Shown here in pieces: positions 1-12,177 of a stretch of 64,000 nt of DNA; positions within the stretch are counted from its first letter, which is position 1; every line of letters starts with the position of its first letter. The position numbers were made by a program, and so were the translations under genes. The stretch is from Rhabdornis inornatus (lineage: Eukaryota; Chordata; Aves; Passeriformes; Rhabdornithidae). Where the stretch lies: NCBI GenBank assembly GCA_013397075.1, contig VWZS01004498.1, positions 600,614-664,613 on the forward strand. The letters are read 5' to 3'. The notes under the pieces were generated by a model. The model did not search any database, was not told the origin of the DNA, and was given only the letters and a program-made list of their open reading frames with translations.

Positions 1-1259
1 GAGTAAAGCATATGAATCGATAACATCTTCTCCTTAAGTATGTGAAATAGCAGAGGAAACTCTTCCCACATGCATTAGTGTGCTTTTAGCATTTAGAAAT
101 GTGAAATTATAAAGATTATTACGTAGGAGGGAGAAGCCCAGAAGTGTTCCCCTAATCAATAAGTTGCTAGCTGGAATGCAAAGGAAAGCAAGGTAATGTA
201 CCATTTAGTATAACAAAGAAGAAAATATATGCTTTCAATGTGAGTATGGCAGCTTCCAGGGCAGTCATACTGTATTATCTTGCTGGCTTGTGTGCTGGTG
301 TGGCAGTAGAACAGTATAAAACATACAAACAGTTTGAAATCCCTACTCTAGTTTTCAAGACTTCCAGTTGTCCTGGAGAGATCTGTCAGTTTAGATAGAA
401 GGGAAAAGCTAGACTTAAGTGCTCTGACCACGTGTGTGTGCCTTGTTCTGCATGTGGGGACTGACTTCCCCCTGGAATGTTGCTTTGCTTTCCCCCAGCA
501 GATCCCCCGTACAAGCTGTCTTGGCAAAGTATGCTTTACAAGAACGACAGCAAACACAATTTTTCACTTGTGTCCATAGGCTTGTTGACCTGCAGAGCCT
601 TTTCGTGGTCCATGGAGATGGATTAATTGAGCTTGAGTATTCATATATTGCTTGTATGATATCTCTCAGTATTTTATATCAGGCACTACACAAGTCCAGT
701 GTCATCTACTGTGCAGCCTAGGTGAGGCCTGGCAGTAATTAAAGTATGTTAAACCATCTGCTTAATTGCATAAAAAATACACTGATGAGCTTGCACTGTT
801 CGAATGATCTTCAGGAAACTATTAGGCTAAAGCAATTCCCTCTTGGCAATGTTTAACTAATTCACAATGTTTGTTCTGTGAATTACAGTTGTCTTTACAC
901 CATTTGTTAATCTTACTTGTAGCAGAGCTCTGCTTGCTGCTACTGAGCCAGAAGATTCCTCCTGTTCTCCTTCCCTCTGCTTTCTCATCTCTGCCTGTCA
1001 AACTCTTCGCTGAAGTGGAGACTTTGGGAGCAGTGCATGAGAGAAGCTGGGCAGTGAAATGCATCCCTCTCCCTTCCCAGCCGTGCTTGGAGCCTTGACC
1101 CTGAGCCAGGAAGAATCCTTGTGCCAGGTGTTGCCTGTGCACTCTGGCTCTGTGCCAAACATCTGCCCCTGCTCACTCAGGGCACCTCAGTCTGTTCTGC
1201 CAGGGAGAACAGGGAGATCCTGGTGCAGCGTAACCAAGCTGCACTTCCAGCTTCCTTTA
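1..1259. other. No gene seen
   Basis: Unique, moderately AT-rich DNA. A 95-codon open frame at 434-721 has no recognisable domain or splice context. By position this may be an upstream intron of the dead dynein, but no relic exon was recognised. Confidence 0.6.
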
Positions 1260-1415
1260 ATGGCACAGCATGGCATGGCGTGGTATGGCACGGCACAGCA
1301 TGGCACGGCATGGCATGGCACTGTGCGGCATGGCATGGCACTGTGCGGCATGGCATGGCATGGCACGGCATGGCACGGCATGGCACTGTGCGGCATGGCA
1401 TGGCATGGCACGGCA
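1260..1415. repeat. Pentanucleotide array (ATGGC/ACGGC)n
   Basis: About 30 units of atggc and variants (acggc, gtgcggc) fill the interval. A longer unit, ctgtgcggcatggcatggca, recurs within it. The open frames rich in His-Gly-Met-Ala-Trp that cross it in every phase are by-products of the five-base period. Confidence 0.95.
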
Positions 1416-4139
1416 GCTGCACATCCCAGCTCCCGCACAATGGGGAGGCCCCAGCTGCCTGCCGCTCTGGGCTCTGCAGGCACAGGAAGCAGTGTTGGCC
1501 AGCCCTGCTGCATCCCTGCCTCGATCTCCCCTCTGCCTCCTGGCCAGGAAAAAGGCACTGCAAACACAGGAGAGAAGGCTACTGAAGATATAGATAAGAG
1601 CTGCAGGTTAGCAGGTCTGCTTCAGTTTTCATTAAAAATAAATTAAAATAATCTTTTCATAAGCATTGCAGTCAACCCATCATGAAGATTGTTTGAATAT
1701 TCCATCCCTGCCATGTGGGCAAGAGTCAGTGAGTAGTTTGTCCTTAGATCAAGCCCCACCCTTTCTATTCAGAAATCCCCCTTACTGTTTAATTAAACTG
1801 CCTGAATGTCTCCCAAAAGCCACCATGTAAGTATCTAATAGGATTACAAATGTTAGGATAGTATGAGGTAATACCAGTAGATTATCTCAACATAAACTGA
1901 AATAAAATTGTAATGTTTATACATTTTACTTGATATATATGCAAAAAAAGAAAATTTGCTGTTGGGTGTGGTATAATGTTTATGATTAAATGCTTTATTC
2001 ATACTTGTATGTCAATCTATTAGTGTGCTGTTAATTCAAATGTTACTATGATGTATTCTATCGCTGTTAGCACATTTATCACAGGTAGATGTGAAACTTA
2101 GACAAAGGTGTACATTCTCATTAATGATGAGCAGCCTATTCATCTTACTAGAGTGTAATTAATGTTAGTTACAATACTTAATTTTTCACTGTTTGTCATG
2201 GTGCATATTTAGCATTTCTTCTGTCCTTTATCAATCTGCTCTCCTATCACATGAGCACATCAAAAAGATATATGTAAGTATCTGACCTGTTTTGATGCCT
2301 AATTTTTATACTTTTCCAAGAACTGGAATATTTTTAATCTTATCCTGTAGGCAGCACGGTTAGCTAAAAAACAGACTGTGAAGTGTTGTCCATTGCTTTG
2401 GGGTTTGGGTTAACTTCATTTGCGATAATAACATAAAAATCAGATAATGAAGTAAAGCAGGCCACACCATGAAGACACAGGTACTGCTTGCTGTAGTATT
2501 GTGCTGTGCTTGTGTGGGATTTTCCTGGATTTTCAATTACATGTTTTTTGTACTCTAAGGCTGTTAGTGCTAGTAAAATATGTTGTGTGAGTAATACAGC
2601 TCCAAAACCAGTAGAAGCATGGAGTATCTGAAAAGTGCACGTTGTTCTGTAAGTAAGTGCTACAACAGCTCGTTGTTATAATGTGGGAGCATTGCTTTGT
2701 CAATAATGTTGTTAGCAGTACGGAGCCAAACCACAGCCCCGTGTGCAGTGGTGCAAGAGGGGAAGAAGTTATGGCTAATGTGTCACACAGCAGGTGGGAA
2801 ACAAGCCCTGCAGAGGTGGGTAAAAGGAACTGAGCACTGAACACACTCTTGGATTTGCTCCCCAGCACGCCAGTAAATCCAGCTGAGCTGGAATCCTAGG
2901 GTAAGTCCATACTTCTGTATTGGACCCAGAAAAAATACAATCACCTTTGCTGAAACCTGGGCATCAAAGCATTTTTAATTCTTGATCATCCACAATTCCC
3001 ATTAATGTGAATTGAAAGAGAACTGATCTTTCCATTAATTGTTGTTGAATGAAGTTTCTTGGGAAAAATATTTGAGTTGGGTCAACTGAATGCACGAGGT
3101 GCAGAATGGATTTGGGATATATTTTCTCAAAATTTCAAGGAACTCTCTCTGAGGGAAAGCACATGAATTCCTATTTGTTAGTTTCTTAATTGGTGGATAT
3201 TACACTTCTAATATATTAGGAATTAGCTGTTTTTTTCTATGAAATTGCTTCTTTTGTAAACCACTGTGCATGCCAGACGTGAAGCTGATCACATCTCCAG
3301 CATAATGACATCCATCTTAAAGTTTCATTCAAACTATCAAGGGCTTGTGGAAAAACATAAATCTATGAGAAAATCCTTAAAATAATTAATTTGTATGCCT
3401 TGGATTAATCATAATTTCCTTTTCATCCACCACAATTGATGTATAAGGGAATCAAACACATGAATTTAACATATTTTAGTATGAAAATTCAATTTGGACA
3501 CAATTACAAGTAGTTTTAATTGTAGTTTAGTAGCAAAATAAGAATAAATACCCCAAGCTCAGTTTAGGCATTTTGAACAAAATGATAGTTGAAGGTGCTC
3601 TGTAGTGATTGAAGTATAATAGTAACCTGTAATGTGAACAGAATTGAGTAGAATTTTATTCCATGCTGCCAAAGCAATGCTTTATAACAATGACTTATAT
3701 TTCTATGACTGCACCAAAATCTTTTTTACTAAAAAAACCCCTTCCTTTGAATTTTCTGTGGCAAAAAGACCAAAACGTTTTCCATCAAATAACAGAATTC
3801 CTAAAATAATAGACTCTGACATTCTCTTTCTCCCCACTTATCCCTCAGCCCTGACTCATTTGAATAGAGGGAATTGCTAAAACTAAAATGTCTCTTTTTA
3901 ACAGATAAAGATTAAATACAAAGAAACTATGAAGTTGCCTTTAACCTTCATGGCATTACAAAGCTAGGTATAACAACAAGCTGTAAAACACACCAAAAAG
4001 ATGAACATTTCACTCCATTTTGATTTGACCATTTTGCTTTCAAAAGGAATTTATAAAAACACCCAGGAACAATGAACATTCGAGCTCAAAATGGTCCAGG
4101 TTTATTTTTACTCCAAAGGAAGAAGTCTCAATAGAGGTA
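1416..4139. other. No gene seen; possible conserved noncoding element near 1950-2250
   Basis: AT-rich unique sequence. The stretch 1950-2250 is dense in TAAT-type motifs (taattaatgttagtta and similar) and free of simple repeats, a texture often seen in enhancers. There is no coding evidence. Confidence 0.4.
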
Positions 4140-4300
4140 TTGATTTTCTAGCATTCATCCAATACTGCACAGAAAATGGACCTGACCTTGCAATCCCTAG
4201 TGGAGACATGGAAGCAGTCATTACAGTCATGGTTCCCATTGATTTTAGTGGGATTACTTGCATAAGTAAGGGTTTTCAGGATGTGACCCAGTGTCCCATT
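4140..4300. mobile_element. Ancient amniote interspersed repeat remnant, family not identified
   Basis: The stretch with cccattgattttagtggg and ttacttgcataagtaaggg, then caggatgtgaccc, resembles an old repeat that I recall as common in reptile and bird DNA. I cannot name the family from sequence alone. A 201-codon open frame (4091-4696) runs across it and is probably accidental. Confidence 0.4.
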
Positions 4301-7300
4301 AGCAGTAAGACCAAGCATACATGGATGTCAGTCCCACTCCATTCAGCAGGATGCAGTTTACCTTCCTGTCCTATATTCATTCTATGGTTTTATTCCTGCC
4401 TATTTATTCTACATATTTTTGTTTTCTGTCCCGTAGAGCCTCATCATTATGTGAGAAGTACCAGTACTCCTGCCTGCCTCAGTGGTTTTTTTCGTTGTAT
4501 CTTCAAATGTTATTTTGAGCTCAGAGTTGATACTGCACTTGCAGATCTTTCTTCCTTTGGTTCTGTTGTCCATGATGATAAAAAAATAGTTTGGGCTAGG
4601 CACTACCTCTCTCTGTATTTTTTTAATCTCTGGGACCAAATAAGAAGGAGGCATTACTATACTTTGCAAAGTAAACACAGAGTAGTAGAAAGCTAAAAAG
4701 CTCAAAGAGACTGATATTTTTCTTAATCCTCGGGAGGTTTCTGGTGCCCCATGGCTCCTACAGGAATGCTACTCCAGAACCTCACTGCTCAGATGGATAG
4801 AAACCTCTTAATCACGGCTTTAACTATACCACTGACATTTTATTCAGGTTTGTTCTTGTGACAAACTTGTCTTTTACCTCAAAAGGTTCTTTTCTTTCTT
4901 CAGTATTTCCTCACTAATGTAGCTATGATACATCTTTTTGTTTCATTAATTGTGAGCAAGGTGCAGGAGAGGTGTGCAAAAAACAGGATGACTACATGTT
5001 TGTACAGTGCCTTGCACAATTGCCTAGTCATGGTTCAGGGCTCCATAGGCTGACTTTGTTTCAGCAGTGAATAATAATGACCCTCCAGAACACACTGCAT
5101 GCTTTATTCCAGATGGACACCATTAATTCCTTCAATTTTCATTGAGATGCAGAGCTTTAGAACAAGAATGCTAGTAATTGATTATTTTTGTCAGTGGTAT
5201 TTTCAAAGAAATGAAGAAATTAAATGTACAGTATATTTCAGCTTGCAATGATCATTCTGTTATTCCATTTGCAATGGAAATGAGCATATAACATATTCAT
5301 GTGTACAGATAAGGAAAATGACAAACATTAACATCCCTTGCTCTATTCATTTATAATATTCAGTTTTTAAAAATCCTCCCATTCCATAGTTTTCAGTTTT
5401 GTTTCTGTAGCACAATGCAAAACAACAAAAAAGAGAGAATTAATGGATAAAATACATTTATTTACTTTCCAAGTAAGTTTCCTGAGAATGAATATAATCT
5501 AAATCACAAATTCTCTGGAAATTTATCTATTAAAAAGATATAATTCCATGCCAATATTTTTTTAGGTCTTTATATGTGTTTTAAATACACAGTCACTCAT
5601 GAAATCAAATAAACCAAGAGTGTGTGTGTACACACTTATATTTTTGTGGCCAAGCAGCCTTTGATGTGCTACTCAGCCTGTTTAAGCAGACTGCAGTGTT
5701 TGGCTTCTCAGTGTCAGTCCATTTCTGCACAATTTAATCTGCCACTAAAGAGAAGTTTTTTGTTCTTATGGGTATAAAACAGTATGCCAAGGATAAATCG
5801 GTGCAGCTTGCCTTCCTTAAAATTTTAGGCACAACCTGAAAGTGTAGCTCTTTCCTTTTCTCATCTCAATGGGATGCTAACCTAACAATCACAATTTTAG
5901 GACAGGGAAATTGTTTTGAACAGAAATAAATTGTCCTGCCAGTATTGTTTCATGGGGTAACATTAAGGCACATTGGGCCTGGGGTTCACAGCTTATGATA
6001 TCTGGTTTTGGAGGACTGGGGTGAAAGTAAGAACATGTAGAGAAAGAAGAGGAAGAATTAAACATGAGTTCTAGATAGTTCAAGTGAGTTGAAGCAGTTC
6101 AGCAATAGATATCCCAGAATCCTACAAAGAGGCTTATTCTCCAACTACCTTCCCTGGTGCATCACCATCTCTTGTCAGAGCCCCCAAGGATTATTCTCTT
6201 TAAGTGTGGATTCCCTTTTTTCCTCTTTTGTTGAGGTATCTAAAGATATTGGGCTTTAACTTACGGCTTTGCTGAACAAAACAGGAAAAATATATCTGTG
6301 GTTTTCTCTGCAGCTGCCAGGAAAGAGAAGTCCATTATTTGTAGCTCTAGGGGAGCAGCAGAGGAGGGGTCTTTTTGTCTGCTTTCCAAGGCCTGGGGTG
6401 GAGGCTATTGTGGTCTGGCAAGGGCAGGTTGGGGCAGCCACGGCTGCAACTGCACCAGGGCTTCCCAGGAGGGCTTAGGCTGGGCATGGATCTGTGTGTG
6501 ACATTCATGCCTCACCTGGTGTGAAACAGAGCTCAGCTTCTGATCTCAGTAAACACAAAATGAGCTGCCCCTCAGGAATATGGAGCTGAGGCTGTCCTGT
6601 TCACAGCCCTTCTTCCCCCGGCAGCACCTCAGGGCAGCTGCTGGCACCTGCAGAATGTACCCTGCAAATGTGGCCACAGAGCAGCGATGCCACAGGTGAA
6701 AAATCCTTGTGATCAGACGCTCCTCATTGTGACCCTGAACAAGTTAATCACATTACTCCTCTTGAAGGTTCATACTGCCACAATATAATTCATGTGGGCC
6801 CTCAAAGATAGATGGAGACGTCAGCTATTGATCACAAGGAATTGCTGCCAGTCAGTCTTTTTGTTGGTTTCCATCTTTGTGATGTGTTTTAAAAAATATT
6901 GTATGATTCAAAATTATACCTGTAAAACCTACAAGTAGAAAATTACTGTGTGCATTTATCTTTAATAACAACCTTGCGAATATTTATAGTACTAGTAGAG
7001 TAGAATGTGTTACACTAGTTTATTTCCCAGTCTGTTTTAAATGATATTATTTATTAGTAGTTGTGAAGTGGTATGACATATTTTTTATGTTGCTTGTTTG
7101 TAACAAAGGTTCTTAATACCTTTTCATAATGAAAGGGGATAAATGCTAACATGGAATATGGGAAATTATGCTTGCAAGAGCACAGTGTTGTCTTAGGGTA
7201 TTAAATTAGCATTTGGTACTGCTCTGCTTTGTGTGTATTTCTAGCAAACGTTTCAGTTACAAATCACTATAATACACCTGTATTCTGGTTCTTGAATTCA

Positions 7301-7623
7301 TATAGCATTTAAATCCTGCCAATACTGTGTCTTATAAATATAAATATGCAATTTAATTTAATTCAAGCATGCAACACATAATTTTTCTTCTAATTAAAAT
7401 ATGATATTGCAATATAGGAGTTGCCTGGGGCAAACAGGACGAAGCAGATTGCCAAGCCAAAGGGAATTCTGAGACAGCTCTGAAGGCTGGCAGGGGAAGG
7501 GACCAACCCAGTGGCCTGCAGGCTGTGCTGTTTGTGGTAGCCACAGGCGCAGCCTGGGCTTGCTGGCCCCACTGCAGAGCCTCACTGGCCGTGGTGCAGA
7601 AGCCCGGCGGGCACAGCTCCCGG
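4301..7623. other. No gene seen
   Basis: Mostly AT-rich unique sequence, becoming GC-richer around 6300-6700. Small open frames on both strands lack splice context or similarity. Confidence 0.5.
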
Positions 7624-7742
7624 TGCTGCACTGCCCCTTGTGCTGCACTGCCTTTAGTGCTGCGGTGCCCCTGCTGCTGCACTGCCCTTAGCTCTGCGCT
7701 GCCTTTAGTGGTGCACTGCCCTTAGTGCTGCACTGCCCCTGC
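7624..7742. repeat. 17-base minisatellite, seven copies
   Basis: Seven consecutive 17-base units follow the pattern tgctgcactgcccttag, with a few substitutions per copy and no indels. The array ends in a GC-rich stretch. Open frames across it are not supported as genes. Confidence 0.9.
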
Positions 7743-9146
7743 CCTGCCCGTCCTGTGCGAGCTGGCAGAAGCAGCACGGCCGTGCCGTGGCAGCGCTGCT
7801 GCTGCAGTTGGCTGATGTGCAGCAGAACTCAGATCGTTCTGGGGAGAAGGAACTGCCCCACAGCAGCAACTCAAGGGATTCCTATAACGCTCTCTCAGAA
7901 TCGAGCAAAACAACACGAATAGACCTTCTGCATAATGATTCAAAACTGTTAATGGCCATCTTTAGTAACATAGCAACAGCCAAACCCTTAAAAAGAGGAA
8001 GTTTTCATTGAGAAAGCATCTCATTTTAAACATTGAAATTTGGTATAATGTAGTGTATGAAATAAGTTTTGAAAGGAAGCTGATGATTTAGAAGAAATGC
8101 AGTGGGCATTTAATAAATGGAGGAGCCGCAAGATAATTAACTGGCATGCATAAAGATTCATGCTTTATACCAAAATTTTAATTTTGCACATAAATGTGCC
8201 TGATGTAGGCAGCATTTAATCACCTAGCTGACAGGAGTAACTACTTTCATTTAACCTTGACTGAAGATCATGAATTCTAACAGGTTTAATTGGATACATC
8301 ATTTAACAGAATGAACAGAGCAAATTTTTCTCAATTCATAGGTTCTGATTGACATGCACCAGCAATAAGGCGTTGCACAATTAAAGCTGATCTGTATTCC
8401 TGGCCTGGGCAGCAATTGCCATAGTGATGTGACACTGTTTGATCACTGTGGCACTGAAACTATACTGAATTTCCCCTTGTTTTGAAAAGGGCAATGCTTT
8501 AAAAAAAAAAAAGAAAGAGAAAGATAAAGAGATTTTGGCACTTTTTTTTTTACATTAATCACATTTATATGCACAAACTGTAAGGGAAGGAACTTGTCTT
8601 GTTATCAGTAACTCAGAGGAAAGAAGGAAAAATGGTATATTCTTTTATCCATTTAGCACATTATTTACAGGAAGTCAAAAATGTGGATAGTAAAATGAAT
8701 TGTAACACATTAAGGACCTGATTGTTCTGGGCTTCCATTTGAATAGGAAGTAATTCTGTGCAGCTCTGCTATTCACCTGCAGTTTGGCCTCTCTGTCCTT
8801 GTCTAAATCAGTTCCACGTCACAGATAACTTGCCAGCTATGTAAAGGTACTGAGAAGGGGTGCTCGTATTGAAGTGAGTAGAAAAGGATGAGACGGAAGA
8901 AGTGGTACCCAACAGTAAGCTGCTACATACTTTTCCTTACACAGTGTTTCATATGATAAAACCTTAAAAAAATACATGGAGGAGCTGGCAACTTCCAGTT
9001 CCCCATATGGCTCCTGCCAGACTTTCACTGCCTCTGGCACCTTTCACAGGTTCTGGGTTTGACCTTTGGAATTGTTCTTCTATTGTTCAACCATAAACAT
9101 ACATACATATTCACACACACACAGATATCTATATATCTATATATCT

Positions 9147-9177
<31 letters not shown>

Positions 9178-11440
9178 TATATAAATGTGTTCTTTTATGC
9201 CTCTGTCTTCCACTTAAATTTTTGCTTCCAATACTTCCTTTTACTTTTTTTCTTTTAGAGGAAGGTTTGCCAAACACTAAATGGTCTGAGGGCAGAGAAG
9301 CACACAATGTGTTTGACTCAGTAGAGCCAAAACTGCAATAAAAAGATTCCTTCCTAATTCCTCAATGACCTCTAAAAATCTTCAAGCAAGTTCTGCTCCT
9401 CACCATGAGCATTGCAGCATCCATGCTCAGAACAGCAGGTAGCTTTTCCACTTTCTCTTCTCTCTGCATTCTCTTAGCTTCAGTGCCTAAGTGCTGGTCT
9501 TTGATCTCACCTGAAGACAAACCTATTGCTATCCATCTGACAACCTTAATTTCTGTTTAGGCAATGTCTACACATATCAAGCAACAAGATTTGTAGGAGT
9601 GCATTACAGTGGAAGACAGAAATCTTGGGGAAAGCTGAAATCCTGATTGACTCAAAGACATGAACTATAGAGCCATGACAACTAGATATATCAAAAAAGA
9701 CATTTTTGGTCATTTTAGAAGTCTCTAAAATTCAATTATTGGTAATACCTTCCTCTGTCAGAGGTATTTCCCACATGATTCATTGTAATCCTGGCAGAGG
9801 CTTTTGTCAGTATAATTCATCGCTCACTAAAATTTTAAGTTTCAGGTAAAGGATAGGATCACATCCCCAGCCTCTAAAGCCCTATAATGTGCCTTGGAAC
9901 CAAAGCAGGTGCTTTTCTTCATGCATGGTGAGTTCCCACCTCCATGCCTGCCTGGATCTTCCCTGTGCAGGAAGGAGAGCAGGATTCAGTCAGGGTGCCT
10001 TGGCCTGGCAATAGGACAAGGTTTCTAACACAGGTGCTGCCCACACTCCCCTGCATGGGGGCATGCAGCAGAAGGGCCAACCTGTCCCCACCCTGCCTTC
10101 TTGAGCTCTTCTAGGCTGCATGGATGCTACAAAACTGCTGGGCCCTTCTTTAAAGGGTATCTTTGGGCCGCATTTAGAAATGCTTGTGCTGTAATGTGCT
10201 CCAAATTTCTCCAAACCTTCTCAATAAAATAGCCATCTGTCCCATCACACAGTTCCTTTTAATGTCCTATTTCACACACAGGTTCCACCCCACGGTGTCC
10301 TCAAGGCAGGAAGACTTGAGGCACCCACTCAGCATTTCTCTAGGGAGATTCCTGGGGCACCCCTTGGCCTTCCCAAAGGTGCACAGAGCTTGTCAGCAGC
10401 ACAGCTGGGATAAAGTACAGCCCTTTCCCAGGAAAGGACCCTTTTTCTAGGAAAAGCCTTTTCCCAGCTCTGACCTTCCCTGGGGAATACTCTGGAGTCC
10501 AGTAGAGCTGCATGGACACTAATTTGCCAAGCTGAAGGGAATGCATATTTGCTGCTGGACAGAATAATTTCTCTGGCTGCCTGGATGGCCCCAGCCACTG
10601 GCTCTGTTCACAGGCACCCAGTGACACCAGTTCTGGAGTGCCCTGCTATGCTGGGGCCTGACAGCACCATTCTGACCTTTCCTTTATCAGCTGCCCAGCC
10701 AGTTCATCCTCTGCACTCAGAGTCATTTGGGTGCTCTGCCCGTGACTCTCTGGAGTTGCACATCGTTCTTGCCTTGTTTCCATGCTCAGTCATCCATGCT
10801 GAATTATCTTCCACTCCTCCCTCTGGGAATAACTAAGGCTTTGACCTAGTGGGACTGTTTGTGTGCTCGAATGTTTTGATGTACCAGACACTGAGCTGCT
10901 TGCTCCCAAATCTAAGGCGGCTGGGGATTTCAGGCTGTTTTCAGAAACAGTATGTGTGCACTGGGAAGCATAATCTAACTTAAAAAGTCAGCAAAGGGCA
11001 ACGACTTGTGCATTTTCAAGTATTTCGTCTATCATCTTTAAACCCTTCTGTTTTCTTTAGTTTCCAAACAGCTGTCTTTTCAAGTTTGGGATCTCCTATA
11101 GAAGATATCCAGTTGTAATAAGAAATATATTTAATTTCATTTCAGAATCCTCAGGGAGAAGGGTCTATTCCTTTTTAACAGACTTAAGATCAATTTTGTA
11201 ATTTCATTTTGAAGGTTGTTCTGAACAGCTGGGGGAAATCAGAAGACCGGCCCCACTTTTCCCCAGGTTTTCCTGAATCCACCTTTGGACCACAACCTAA
11301 ACAAAATTCTGAGCGCAGTTAAAGTTTGCACCTTTCTTGCACTGTGTAATTTAACTTTCAGCAATATAAAATGGGATAGCAGAAATATTTTTATATGTTC
11401 TTACAATGTCCAAAGTTGTTTGTTACTTTTTTATTTGAAG
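7743..11440. other. No gene seen; possible conserved noncoding element at 8060-8440
   Basis: Apart from the microsatellite at 9111-9183 nothing is recognised. The segment 8060-8440 is low in simple repeats and rich in homeobox-like cores (aagataattaactgg, catttaatcacc). Stalk and AAA4 exons of the dynein were sought here without success. Confidence 0.4.
9111..9183. repeat. Compound microsatellite (CA)n-(TATC)n-(TA)n
   Basis: A short CA run passes into ctatat/ctatatat units and then into a pure TA run. It is a simple sequence with no gene content. Confidence 0.95.
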
Positions 11441-11574
11441 GAACCAGACACAATCCTGGCTGCCTTAACCACTGCCTTTGAGAGAGCTACAGCTGAGAAA
11501 ATCCGCTGCCAGGAAGAAGTGAATAGAACTAACAAGGCTATTGAGCTGGCCAACAGATTAGTGAAAGGTCTGAG
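11441..11574 (+). pseudogene. Dynein relic exon: end of stalk coiled coil CC2 (intact)
   Basis: The exon is open throughout and encodes pieces such as FERATAEKIRCQEEVNRTNK and LANRLVKGL, the hallmark of the second stalk helix entering AAA5 in DNAH11-type dyneins. A TTTGAAG acceptor and an AG/GTGAGG donor flank it. At 134 bases, with good splice sites and no lesion, it could pass as functional alone. Its neighbours show that the gene is dead. Confidence 0.9.
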
Positions 11575-12154
11575 GTGAGGTCCTACAGGGCAGGCTAATG
11601 AAGCAGCCTACAGAAAGCACTTCTTTGTTATACACTACTGATCTGGCAATAACAGAGGCACTTAGCAAAGAACCTGATGAGCTGAAAAAATTATGTCATT
11701 ATCATTCATTTTTTTCATAATAGAAACATGGTTTTGACCTTTGCATTTTCTTACATTTTTGCTTCATTGTGGTATATCTTAACTGTAAGATTACCTGGTA
11801 ACTAACCTATCCATGAACATTAAGGGAAGTAGTCAATTGTGGATATTGACAATGAAGGCAATTTATTAAAATGCGATGACTATATTTGTAACAATTAAAC
11901 AACACTAATGATTCTGCCCAGGATTGGGATACATAGAATCTAATACAATTTGCACTACTTAGTTAAGCAATATGATAATTCTCTAATTATCTTTCTGAGA
12001 TTTGCAATGGGTATTTCAGGAGAGAATAAATAATGGCAAAGCCATGAATTATCAAAAATCCATACTGTCTGTTGATCCAGGCTGGCTCAAGGTAATCCAT
12101 GTTCACTGATGGATTTTTTTCATTTATCATTCATCTACTGGTAACAGTGCTTTT

Positions 12155-12177
12155 TATACACACACACACACATACAC
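12155..12177. repeat. Short (CA)n microsatellite
   Basis: An uninterrupted run of ca dinucleotides with one imperfect end lies in the first intron of the dynein relic. Confidence 0.9.

Noticed and set aside
1059..1646. Open frames rich in Met-Ala-Trp-His-Gly on both strands
   Set aside because: They are translations of the pentanucleotide array, whose five-base period avoids stops in all frames.
4091..4696. 201-codon plus-strand open frame
   Set aside because: It crosses an ancient repeat remnant, has no splice sites or domain, and its composition is not coding-like.
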